Assembly: GCF_900091505.1 (NCBI RefSeq)
Contig: NZ_LT607409.1
Span: forward strand, 1,674,001-1,738,000
Direction: 5' to 3'
DNA: 64,000 nt
Source: Micromonospora chokoriensis
GTDB lineage: Bacteria > Actinomycetota > Actinomycetes > Mycobacteriales > Micromonosporaceae
Part shown: positions 47,612-55,684 of the stretch, piece after piece
How positions within the stretch are numbered: the stretch's first letter is position 1
How the letters are laid out: each line of letters begins with the position of its first letter
Notes under the pieces: generated by a model
What the model saw: only the letters and a program-made list of their open reading frames with translations
What the model was told of the DNA's origin: nothing
Database searches by the model: none
Position numbers and translations under genes: made by a program

Positions 47612-48256
47612 ATGGTGACCCGACTGCTGTACCTCGCCCGGCACGCCGAACAGGACCTGACCGGTCTGAGCGGCGCCGCGACCGAGGAGCCCGACTCCGG
47701 CCTGTCGGAGCGGGGCCGGCAGCAGGCAACCCTGCTCGGCGAACGGTTACGGGGCCGGCGGTTCGCCGCTGTCCACCACGGGCCGCTGCGCCGGGCCGCG
47801 CAGACCGCCGAGCTGATCGCCAGGTCGCTGCCCGAGGTTCCGGTGTACGAGACGGAGCTGGCCGGTGACCACCTTCCACACGACACGGATCCGACCGGCC
47901 TGCCGCCCGCGTACGCGACGTTTCTGGCCCAGTTCACGGCGGCCCAGCGGGTCGACGGGCCGCGGGTGACGGCGGCGGCCGTGCGGCGGTTCGCCGGGCC
48001 GGCCGTCGAGGCGACAGCCGGTGACGAGCCGGTCCGGGAGCTGGTCGTGACGCACACCTTCCTGATCGGCTGGCTGGTGCGGCACGCCCTCGACGCCCCG
48101 GAGCGGCGCTGGCTGGGCTTGAACTCGCACAACGCGGGGTTGACCGTGATCCGGTACAGCCCCTCCGGCCCGCCGAACCTGCTCGCCGTCAACGACGTGG
48201 CTCATCTGCCGCCGGAGTTGCGGGCCACCGGCCTGCCCCCGGACTACCTGGTGTAG
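47612..48256 (+). CDS. Histidine phosphatase (phosphoglycerate-mutase-like) protein
   Basis: 214 residues. The catalytic motif is LARHAEQD (RHA in place of the usual RHG); SERGRQQATLLGERL and VVTHTFLIGW follow, placing the second His. Likely a phosphatase on a small substrate. ATG at 47612. Its end overlaps the convergent lipoprotein gene by 13 bp. Confidence 0.85.
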   Translation: MVTRLLYLARHAEQDLTGLSGAATEEPDSGLSERGRQQATLLGERLRGRRFAAVHHGPLRRAAQTAELIARSLPEVPVYETELAGDHLPHDTDPTGLPPAYATFLAQFTAAQRVDGPRVTAAAVRRFAGPAVEATAGDEPVRELVVTHTFLIGWLVRHALDAPERRWLGLNSHNAGLTVIRYSPSGPPNLLAVNDVAHLPPELRATGLPPDYLV

Positions 48257-48789
48257 GTGCCGGTGGCCCGTAGCAGCAGCTTGACCACCGCCTGGGTGGC
48301 CGGCGGCGGGCTCGCGTCGGCCGGGCAGTCGGCGTACCCGCTCTCGTTGCCGCCGACGGTCAGCCGGTAGTGGAACACGTCCGAGCAGCTGGTCGAGGTG
48401 GGTGGCGGCCCCGCCTCGGCGGCCAGCCGGGGGTCGGCGGCCAGGTTGGTCAGGGTGCCCAGGTCGGCGGGAGTGAGTGTGCCGCTGCGTCGACTGCCGG
48501 CCCGGTCGACCATGGTCCACCGGCCGTCCGGTTCGACGGTGATGGAGTCACCACGCCCGGCGAAGCCGCCGGACATCCGTAGCGTCACCTGGGCGGCGGC
48601 ACCGACAGTCGGCGCGACCGTGGGGGTGACGCCGGGCGTCGGGGTGCCGGTGGCCGGGACGGTGGCCGTCGGGGCGGGGGTCTCCGGAGGAGGATCTCCG
48701 GCGGTGCCGTTCCGGTCGATGCTGGTGCATCCGGCCAGCAGGGCGACCAGTAGCGCGACGGTGACGCCGGTTGTCGACGTGGCTCTCAT
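48244..48789 (-). CDS. Secreted lipoprotein of unknown function
   Basis: 181 residues. Lipobox LLAGC at residue 21, a Pro/Thr-rich spacer, then a domain of about 110 residues (VTLRMSGGFAGRGDSITVEP, two cysteines) that I do not recognise with confidence. Anchored to the outer membrane face. Confidence 0.72.
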   Translation of the reverse strand: MRATSTTGVTVALLVALLAGCTSIDRNGTAGDPPPETPAPTATVPATGTPTPGVTPTVAPTVGAAAQVTLRMSGGFAGRGDSITVEPDGRWTMVDRAGSRRSGTLTPADLGTLTNLAADPRLAAEAGPPPTSTSCSDVFHYRLTVGGNESGYADCPADASPPPATQAVVKLLLRATGTYTR

Positions 48790-48971
48790 CCTCGTTCAGA
48801 CGCGCTGTCCGCGGCGTCGGTTCCCCGTCGACGGCTTCCTCCGGACGGCGTCGTCGATCCCGTGCCGCGCTCGGTTATGGTCGCCGGGCCTGGGGTGCGG
48901 CGTCGCGGGGTCGGGCGCGTCGCCGGTTGGTCGGCGTCGTTGCGCACTGTGGTGCGGATGGGGAGGTGGGC

Positions 48972-49739
48972 GTGTCGGACGCGGAGTTGACAGTCGAGGT
49001 GACCGGACCGGTCGCGACGGTGGTGATCCACAACCCGGCTCGGCGTAACGCGATGACGGCAGCCATGTGGCGTCAGCTCCCCGAACTGCTCGACCGGCTG
49101 GAGCCCGACCCCGACGTACGGGCGTTGGTGCTCACCGGCTCCGGCGACGCCTTCTGCGCGGGTGCCGACCTCGGTGATCTGGCCGAGTTGCTCGACGCCG
49201 GTGACGCCAGCATCGCAGTGGACGCCGAGGAACGGCTGGCCCGCTTCGCCAAGCCGACAGTGGCGGCCATCCGGGGTGCCTGCGTCGGCGGTGGCGCCCA
49301 GCTCGCGGTCGCCTGTGACCTGCGGATCGCCGCCGAAGACGCCCGTTTCGGCGTACCGCCGGCCCGGCTCGGTCTGGTCTATCCGGCACCGACGACGCGC
49401 CGGCTTGCTCGGCTGGTGGGCCCGTCCGCCGCCAAGCACCTGCTGTTCACCGCCGAACTGATCGACGCCGAACGCGCCCTGCGGGTCGGCCTGGTCGACG
49501 AGGTGCTGCCGGCTGACCGGCTCGCCGGACGGGTGGACGAGCTGACGGCGACGATCGCTCAGCGGTCGCCGGTGAGCGTCGCCGCCGCGAAGGAGATCAT
49601 CGACGATCGGGCCGGGTCGGCGCGGGTGGCGTGGTGGCACCGGAAGGTGCTGACCACGGGCGAGGCCAGGGAAGGTGTCGCGGCGATCGTCGAGCGTCGT
49701 ACGCCGCGCTTCGCGTGGCAACCACCGGCCGGCGACTGA
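48972..49739 (+). CDS. Enoyl-CoA hydratase/isomerase family protein
   Basis: 255 residues of the crotonase fold. Oxyanion-hole segments: NPARRNAMTAAMW, GSGDAFCAGADLGDL and IRGACVGGGAQLAVACDLRI. The hydratase glutamates are only partly apparent, so the exact reaction is open. GGGAGGTGGGC precedes the GTG at 48972. Confidence 0.85.
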   Translation: MSDAELTVEVTGPVATVVIHNPARRNAMTAAMWRQLPELLDRLEPDPDVRALVLTGSGDAFCAGADLGDLAELLDAGDASIAVDAEERLARFAKPTVAAIRGACVGGGAQLAVACDLRIAAEDARFGVPPARLGLVYPAPTTRRLARLVGPSAAKHLLFTAELIDAERALRVGLVDEVLPADRLAGRVDELTATIAQRSPVSVAAAKEIIDDRAGSARVAWWHRKVLTTGEAREGVAAIVERRTPRFAWQPPAGD

Positions 49740-49831
49740 CCACAGGGGTCTGTGCGGGGCTGACCTGCACCCATTGCGAGACCTCGATCCCGGGTGGCCC
49801 AACGTCGGGGCGGTACGGCAGGCTGTCGGTC

Positions 49832-51535
49832 GTGCAGCGTGATCAGTTGCTTGCGGGCCGCTACCGGCTCCTGGAGCGCCTCGGCAGTGGTGGCATGTCG
49901 GAGGTGTACCGGGCGTACGACGAAGTGCTCGAACGGGATGTCGCGGTGAAGGTGCTGGTCGCCTCGGACGCAGGCGCGCGGCAGCGGATCCAGGGCGAGG
50001 CCAGGGCGGCGGCCCGACTGTCGCACCCGCACGTCACAAGCGTCTACGACTACGGCGAGTCGTCGGTCGACGGCGTCCAGGTTCCGTTCGTGGTGATGGA
50101 GTTGCTCGGCGGCCACACCCTCGAACAACGGCTCGCGGTCGGGCCGTTGCCGCCGCGCGCCGGTCTGCGGGTGTGTGCCGAAGTGGCCTCCGCGCTCGCC
50201 GACGCGCATGCGCAGGGGTTGGTGCACCGCGACATCAAGCCGAGCAACGTGATGCTCACGCCCAAGGGCGCGAAGGTGCTCGACTTCGGCATCGCCGCGG
50301 CGGCCGGAGACTCGGAGATCGACTTTGAGGGGCGGCTGCTGGGTACGCCCGCCTACCTGGCCCCGGAACGGCTGGAGGCCGGCGAGGTCCTGCCGGCCTG
50401 CGACGTGTACGCCCTGGGCCTGCTGCTGCACCGGGTGCTCACCGGTCGGCTGCCCTGGCCTGCCGAGGCGCAGAGCGGGATGCTCCGTGCCCACACGCAC
50501 GTCGAGCCGGCCCCGCTGCCCCCGATCGACGGTGTGCCGTCCGAGGTCCACCGTCTCTACCGCTGGTGCCTGGCCCGCGATCCCGCCGACCGGCCGCCGG
50601 CCGTCGAGGCGGCCCGCATCCTGCTCGCCGCCGCCGCCGCTGCCAGCCCGGCCGCCGGGGTCGGCGGGACCGCTGCCGGCCCGGCTGCCGAGGTGAGCGG
50701 AACAGCCAGCCCGGCCGCTGGGGTCGGCGGGACCGCTGCCGGCCCTGCCTCCGAGGCCGCCGAGCCGGCCGCTGGCACGGGTGGGACGGCCGCCGAGCCG
50801 GCCGCTGGCACGGGTGGGACGGCTGCTGGCAAGGCAGGGACGGCTGCTGGGCCGGGCGTGGACGCGGACGGGTCGGGCGCCGGCGCGCGGGCGGGCGGCA
50901 CCGAAGACGACCCCGTGCCGCGCGCCGATCCGACCGCACGAGGGAGCGCCGAGCCGGCGCCCCGGCGGGGGACGTGGCGTCGGCGACGGGCCATGGTGGC
51001 GGTCAGCGGAGCGGTGCTGGTCGCGGTGGCGATGGCCGGGTCGCTCGGCGACTCGGACAACCGCCGGCACGGGCCGAAGGGGCCCACGACGGGCAGCGGG
51101 CCGGGCACCACCACCGTGGGGATGCCGAGCATCGAGGAGCCGCCCGTGGTGGGCGACACGGGACCGGCCGCCGTCCCGTCGTTCCGCACCGCCGCGCCGG
51201 CTACCCGGTCGGTCCCTCCGGCCGGACCGAGCCCGTCCGTCAGCAGTCCGGCGCCGAACCCGACCGGGAGCCCGACCGCGGTCGGGCCGACGCCCACCCC
51301 GGGCGAGGGTACGTCGGCGGACGCCCGCGGCGGGACCGTCACCTTCCGGTGCGTCGGGAAGTCGGTCGAGGTGCTCGCGGTGACGACCGCCCCCGGCTTC
51401 CGGGTCGAGGCGTATGACCCGGGCCCGGCGAAGCAGATCCAGGTCGACCTGACCTCTGTGGAGCATCGCAGTGAGATCCGCGTGAACTGCCCCAACGGTC
51501 GCCCGAACCCGAAGGTCAAGGAGCGCCCCGTCTGA
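49832..51535 (+). CDS. Transmembrane Ser/Thr protein kinase
   Basis: 567 residues from a GTG at 49832. The kinase domain (about 10-265) has RLGSGGMSEVYRAYD (P-loop), Lys40 in AVKVL, HRDIKPSNV (catalytic loop), DFGIA and the LGTPAYLAPE activation segment. An Ala/Gly-rich juxtamembrane linker with repeats of GVGGTAAG and GTGGTAAG type follows. Then come one membrane helix (AMVAVSGAVLVAVAMAG), a Pro/Ser/Thr-rich stalk and a small outer domain with two cysteines (FRCVGKSVE, VNCPNG). A PknB-like signalling kinase without PASTA repeats. Confidence 0.92.
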   Translation: MQRDQLLAGRYRLLERLGSGGMSEVYRAYDEVLERDVAVKVLVASDAGARQRIQGEARAAARLSHPHVTSVYDYGESSVDGVQVPFVVMELLGGHTLEQRLAVGPLPPRAGLRVCAEVASALADAHAQGLVHRDIKPSNVMLTPKGAKVLDFGIAAAAGDSEIDFEGRLLGTPAYLAPERLEAGEVLPACDVYALGLLLHRVLTGRLPWPAEAQSGMLRAHTHVEPAPLPPIDGVPSEVHRLYRWCLARDPADRPPAVEAARILLAAAAAASPAAGVGGTAAGPAAEVSGTASPAAGVGGTAAGPASEAAEPAAGTGGTAAEPAAGTGGTAAGKAGTAAGPGVDADGSGAGARAGGTEDDPVPRADPTARGSAEPAPRRGTWRRRRAMVAVSGAVLVAVAMAGSLGDSDNRRHGPKGPTTGSGPGTTTVGMPSIEEPPVVGDTGPAAVPSFRTAAPATRSVPPAGPSPSVSSPAPNPTGSPTAVGPTPTPGEGTSADARGGTVTFRCVGKSVEVLAVTTAPGFRVEAYDPGPAKQIQVDLTSVEHRSEIRVNCPNGRPNPKVKERPV

Positions 51536-51540
51536 TCGGG

Positions 51541-51598
51541 GGCCGGCGGGTGCCGTGCCCGGGACGTACCCGGACACGGCCCCCCGTTCCCGCCGGCC
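51541..51598. terminator. Nested hairpin between kinase and HNH genes
   Basis: Outer arms GGCCGGCGGG (51541-51550) and its complement (51589-51598); inner arms 51553-51563 and 51569-51579 match at 10 of 11 positions. Shared terminator of convergent genes. Confidence 0.7.
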
Positions 51599-51604
51599 GG
51601 TCCG

Positions 51605-52048
51605 TCACCGCCCGGCCAGCGCCCCCCAGCCCGGGTTCACCGGTTCCCGACGCAGGGGCATGCCTGCCTCCGCCGGCGTCCGGTCGCCCTTGCGCTGGTT
51701 GCAGGCGTAGCAGGCGGCGGTGGTGTTCCGCCAGGTGTTCCGGCCGCCGCGCGAGCGGGGCAGGATGTGGTCGATGGTGGAGGCCGCTCCGCCGCAGTAC
51801 GCGCAGCACCTGTCGTCGCGGCGCAGCACCCCGGAGCGGGACCAGGCCGGTCCGGAGCTGAAACGCCACCTGGTGACCACGTAGCGGACCAGCCGTACCA
51901 CCCGGGGCATCGGGAAGACCCCGATCACCTGGTCCGGCTCGGCCTCGTGGATCTCGGCCACCCGACGGCAGAGCATCCGGACGGCGTGTTGGACGGTGAC
52001 CCGGTGCAGCGGGCCGAGGTCGGCGTTGACGACGAGGACGGCGTCCAC
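51605..52048 (-). CDS. HNH endonuclease
   Basis: 147 residues. The HNH core with a zinc site: CCAYCGG, TIDHILPRSRGGRNTWRNT and CYACNQRKGDR. A full HNH motif implies metal-dependent DNA nicking or cleavage. This stand-alone type is widespread in actinobacteria and often of unknown role. GTG start at 52048 with AAAGGAG before it. A small ORF and a hairpin precede it. Confidence 0.88.
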   Translation of the reverse strand: MDAVLVVNADLGPLHRVTVQHAVRMLCRRVAEIHEAEPDQVIGVFPMPRVVRLVRYVVTRWRFSSGPAWSRSGVLRRDDRCCAYCGGAASTIDHILPRSRGGRNTWRNTTAACYACNQRKGDRTPAEAGMPLRREPVNPGWGALAGR

Positions 52049-52084
52049 CGGGACTCCTTTCCCAACGGTGACCGGACAGCGAAG

Positions 52085-52116
52085 AGCCGCCCGGTCCGGC
52101 TGTCGGACGGGCGGCT
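52085..52116 (-). terminator. Hairpin between the small ORF and the HNH gene
   Basis: AGCCGCCCG-type arm (52085-52098) pairs with 52104-52116 over 13 bp with a one-base bulge. It lies after the small ORF stop and before the HNH ribosome site, in the position of an attenuator. Confidence 0.6.
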
Positions 52117-52135
52117 CGACGCGTACGGGGACGCG

Positions 52136-52225
52136 TCAGTCGGGCCGGCCCGCCCTTGGGCGTTCCGCTCGCCAACCGTCGCTGGGCAGCGACGACGGCA
52201 CGGTGGTGACGTGCGACATCGTCAT
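52136..52225 (-). CDS. Small 29-residue ORF upstream of the HNH gene
   Basis: ATG at 52225 preceded by CAGGAGCAGCT; reads MTMSHVTTVPSSLPSDGWRA and ends 9 residues later in GRPD. No signal peptide or membrane helix. A true leader peptide or a small independent protein; no run of one amino acid is present to suggest classic attenuation. Confidence 0.45.
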   Translation of the reverse strand: MTMSHVTTVPSSLPSDGWRAERPRAGRPD

Positions 52226-52259
52226 AGCTGCTCCTGCGGTGGTGGTTGACCTTGCGCGA

Positions 52260-53459
52260 TCACGGTAGGTCGGCGGGGGAGACACCGGCAACGTATTTCG
52301 ATCGGCCCGCGTTCTCGGGACGCCGCTGGCGGCGAGACGTCGGCCGCGGCGGCGTCTGCGCGGTGGTCAGTGGTCGGTTCAACCGCACGGCCATCCGCGC
52401 GGTGAGTTCGCTGTCCAGCAGGGGGCGGTTGACCTCGCCCGCGACCGCCAGCGCCGGCCCGGACACCGACCGCCAGATCGCGGCCAGTCCGGCGCCGAGG
52501 CCCACCAGGGCGACGGTGGCCCGGGTGGCCGGTGAGCCGGCGGCCGCGGCGGCACTCACGCCCACCACCGCGACGAGCAACGCCAGCACGGGTACGAGCA
52601 CCGGCCAGAAGATGCCCCGTGCCGCCTGCGCCACCAGTCGCCGGTCCCGGATCATCAGGTTCCTGGCGATCACCGCGTAGTCCTCCTCGTCGAGCAGGTC
52701 GCGCGGGTGCAGGCCGCCGGTGAGCACGTCGCGCCAGAGGTCGCCCTGACCGCGTAGCGCCCGGCTCAGCTCGGCGGGCGTCGGCACGGCCGGGTCGCCG
52801 TGGCCCGCCCTGTCGACGGCGTTCGACCAGGCGGCCAGTGACCGACGCACCACGGCTGCCGAGTACGGGGGCAGGACAGTGGCCAACTCGTCCAACCACC
52901 TGCTGATCTGGATCTGCCGACCGCCGAACTGCCTCAGCAGTTGGGTGGCGTCGCCGGCCCGGACGGTGTCGGCCACCGACCGGCCCAGCCGGTACGACAG
53001 ACCGACCCGGTGGTTGGTGGCCATCGCCCAGCGGAGCACGTCCACGTTGAGGTCGTCGAGCGCGAGCAGCAGGGGTGCCGGGCCGACGTTGTCGGGCCGG
53101 TCCAGGTCGGGCAGGAGGGCCCGGGCGGCGGCGGTGTCGGGCACCGGCCCGTTGTGTCGGGTGAGTTCGGCGATCTGGGCCAGGGCGACGTCCACGCCGT
53201 CGAGGTACATCCGCATCCGTCGGCGCGGGGACATCTCGGTGAGGTTGGAGAGTTTGGCCGGCGGCACGGCGGGACGCGCCTCGGCGGACGCTGCTGCCAG
53301 GTCCGCGTGCTGACCGTGGTGGTAGGCGTCGGCCATCCACCAGCCCAGCCGTAACGCGGTGACGATGCAGGAGCGCTCGTCGCGGATCAGGGGGTACGCG
53401 TCGTCGCGGCCGATCTCGTCGACATGGTTCTCGCCGCCGGCGCGGTGCAGTGGTGACAT
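52260..53459 (-). CDS. Conserved hypothetical membrane protein
   Basis: 399 residues. A long soluble helical N-terminal part (RLGWWMADAYHHGQHADLAA, LALDDLNVDVLRWAMATNH) is followed by two hydrophobic segments near residues 285-325 (FWPVLVPVLALLVAVVGVSA; TVALVGLGAGLAAIW) and a basic tail. No enzyme motif is recognisable. Start ATG at 53459. Confidence 0.65.
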   Translation of the reverse strand: MSPLHRAGGENHVDEIGRDDAYPLIRDERSCIVTALRLGWWMADAYHHGQHADLAAASAEARPAVPPAKLSNLTEMSPRRRMRMYLDGVDVALAQIAELTRHNGPVPDTAAARALLPDLDRPDNVGPAPLLLALDDLNVDVLRWAMATNHRVGLSYRLGRSVADTVRAGDATQLLRQFGGRQIQISRWLDELATVLPPYSAAVVRRSLAAWSNAVDRAGHGDPAVPTPAELSRALRGQGDLWRDVLTGGLHPRDLLDEEDYAVIARNLMIRDRRLVAQAARGIFWPVLVPVLALLVAVVGVSAAAAAGSPATRATVALVGLGAGLAAIWRSVSGPALAVAGEVNRPLLDSELTARMAVRLNRPLTTAQTPPRPTSRRQRRPENAGRSKYVAGVSPADLP

Positions 53460-53525
53460 CGTCCGCTGCCCTCCCGCCCGGCCGATCGACGGTTGATCAA
53501 CCGAGCGTACGACAGCTTATGCGGC

Positions 53526-55079
53526 TTATGTCGGGTTTTGTCGATTCGGCTTGCCTCGTCCGGCCAGCAGCCCTCGCGGCCGGATCGACCGAACCGGCTC
53601 GGCCGACGCTCCCTCCGCCCGCAGGATGTGGTTCGCGGCGATGATCCCGGTCGCCGCGGAGCGTTCCATCAACGCGCTCGGGAAGTCCGTGGCGATACCG
53701 TCGCCGGCCAGGTAGACGCCGGGCGCGTCGGTGCGTACCCCCGGACGCCAGGCATGGCTGCCCGGCGTGAACGCCGGTGCCTGCGCCTCGACCCGGGCCC
53801 GCAACTCGCGGACCCGCAGGTCGCCGGCCTCCGGCCAGAGCGCGACCAGCTCGCGGCGCATGCGCTCGGCCAGCTCGTCGGCCGGAACGTCGGGCTCGCA
53901 GGCGTACGCGTGCAGCTCGATGACCGACCCGCCGGTCTGCCGCGCCCAGCGCCTCGGCTCGTTCTCCAACCGGTGGTAGAGCGTCACCGAATCCAGGGTG
54001 GGCTGCCGGGACACCCCGCTGAACACCGCCCGCTCGGCGGCCACGTCCCCGTCGCACCAGTAGCGCGCCACCGCGTACGGCGGACCGGGCCGGCCGAACG
54101 CGGGCATCCGTGCCGCCAGCTCCGGTGCCCGCTCGACCAGGTCGGGAGACGCCGCTACCAGCGCGGCGAGCGCCGGCGGGTCGACGGCCAGCACCACGTG
54201 CCCGGCCGGGTGGCTGCCGCCGTCGGTGGTCGTCACCCGCCAGCCGTCGGCGTCGCGGCGCACACCGGTCGCGGCGGAGCTGGTGAGCACCCGCCCGCCG
54301 TGCTTCTCGACGTGCCGGGTCAGCGGCTCCCAGATCGCCGTGGCGTAGTCCTCGTCGGGGCAGTCGAACGCCAGCCCCTCCGGATTGCCGAGCAGGTAGA
54401 AGTGGAACTGGGCGACCATCTCCGCGGCCGACATCTCGGCCTCGTGGTTGAAGAACGAGTGCGAGAAGACCTCGAACAGCATCGCCCGGGCCCGGTCCGG
54501 CAGCCGCAGCGAAGCCAGCAACTCGTCGGCGGTGGTGTCGTCCAACTCGGCGTAGGTGCGCACCGGATCGTAGGTGAGCAGCGGCAACGCGGCGTCCCGA
54601 TCCATCAGTCGCAGGTCGGCCAGGCGCAGGCTGGGGCTGCGCAGCAGCAGCGCGAGCAGGTTCGCCGGTGGCGCCGGGGGCAGCCTGCCGAACTCCTCGG
54701 TCGGCCACTGTGCACTGAGGATCGGGTAACCCGGGACGGGCTTGAGGAAGCCCAGGTCAGCGTCGACCCGACGGAGGATCGAGCGCCAGTTGTAGTACTG
54801 CCGGAAGAACGCGTGGAAACCGTGCTCGTTCTGCTGACTGCCGTCAGGGAGCGCCTCCGGCCAGGCGCCCAGTCGACCGCCGAGCGTCGCTGCGGCCTCC
54901 AGCACGGTCACCGTCACACCCCGCTCGGCCAGCACCACCGCCGCCGACATGCCGGCGATGCCGCCACCGACCACCACCGCCGTGGTGGGTCGCGGCACGC
55001 GGTCCGCGCCACCACCGCCCGGGTCCACCACGTGTTGTCGTACGCCGACGAGCCGACCCACCACTTGCGACAGCGCCAT
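53526..55079 (-). CDS. FAD-dependent oxidoreductase, carotenoid desaturase/CrtU-like
   Basis: 517 residues. FAD-binding motif AVVVGGGIAGMSAAVVLAER at about 34-53, and the C-terminal GVYLAGDGIATDFPSALMER. NEHGFHAFFRQYYNWRSIL resembles isorenieratene-synthase-type (CrtU) enzymes and related amine-oxidase-fold desaturases. It could act on a carotenoid or other isoprenoid, but no other carotenoid genes are present here. GGAGGTGTGCC precedes the ATG at 55079. Confidence 0.75.
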   Translation of the reverse strand: MALSQVVGRLVGVRQHVVDPGGGGADRVPRPTTAVVVGGGIAGMSAAVVLAERGVTVTVLEAAATLGGRLGAWPEALPDGSQQNEHGFHAFFRQYYNWRSILRRVDADLGFLKPVPGYPILSAQWPTEEFGRLPPAPPANLLALLLRSPSLRLADLRLMDRDAALPLLTYDPVRTYAELDDTTADELLASLRLPDRARAMLFEVFSHSFFNHEAEMSAAEMVAQFHFYLLGNPEGLAFDCPDEDYATAIWEPLTRHVEKHGGRVLTSSAATGVRRDADGWRVTTTDGGSHPAGHVVLAVDPPALAALVAASPDLVERAPELAARMPAFGRPGPPYAVARYWCDGDVAAERAVFSGVSRQPTLDSVTLYHRLENEPRRWARQTGGSVIELHAYACEPDVPADELAERMRRELVALWPEAGDLRVRELRARVEAQAPAFTPGSHAWRPGVRTDAPGVYLAGDGIATDFPSALMERSAATGIIAANHILRAEGASAEPVRSIRPRGLLAGRGKPNRQNPT

Positions 55080-55105
55080 GGCACACCTCCGTCGGCCAGT
55101 CTCCC

Positions 55106-55588
55106 CTACGGCAGGCAGCGGCGCTCGCGGTCCGAGGCGGGCCAGACGTACTCCAGGTCCTCCGGCACGTCGTCACCGAACAGGGGGCGGTAGTGCGACG
55201 GGTCCTTGCGCAGCAACGACGAGCGGTGGCTCAGGTGCAGGTCGTCGCGACCCAGCCACGGCGGCAGCTCACCGGCGCGATCCAGCTCCGCCTGGGTGCG
55301 TACGACAGTGGCCCCGCAGGCGGCGGCGAGGTCGACGGTCATCGTGGTGGCGCAGGTGTCCGCCCGCCCCGGCTCGGTCCACACCGCGCACATGTCCAGC
55401 CCGTAGCGGGTGAGCGCCTCCTCGTACCCGGCCCACATCTTCACGGCCGGGTGGTTGCGCCAGCCGTAGTCGGGTCGGGTGAGCCCGCGCAGCACCTGGA
55501 TGGCCTCCACCCGCTGCTTGCCCAGCCGCTTCTGGTCCAGCGTGCGGGCGCTGGCCAGGAAGTCCGGGTACGGGAGGAACGTCTGCAT
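55106..55588 (-). CDS. MSMEG_6728-family protein (pyrimidine-dimer glycosylase-like)
   Basis: 160 residues. MQTFLPYPDFLASARTLDQ and RLGKQRVEAIQVLRGLTRP are the family start; NHPAVKMWAGYEEAL and HLSHRSSLLRKDPSHY follow. The fold is related to pyrimidine-dimer DNA glycosylase, but DNA repair activity is not established. 26 bp separates it from the flavoprotein gene downstream. Confidence 0.8.
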   Translation of the reverse strand: MQTFLPYPDFLASARTLDQKRLGKQRVEAIQVLRGLTRPDYGWRNHPAVKMWAGYEEALTRYGLDMCAVWTEPGRADTCATTMTVDLAAACGATVVRTQAELDRAGELPPWLGRDDLHLSHRSSLLRKDPSHYRPLFGDDVPEDLEYVWPASDRERRCLP

Positions 55589-55684
55589 GCCGCTGCTCTA
55601 CCCGTCGCCGGGTCGGGCATGCCTGACCCGGGGGATGATCCGGACAGGGTCGCCCAGCAGGGCAGCGCTGATTACGATCCGGGC

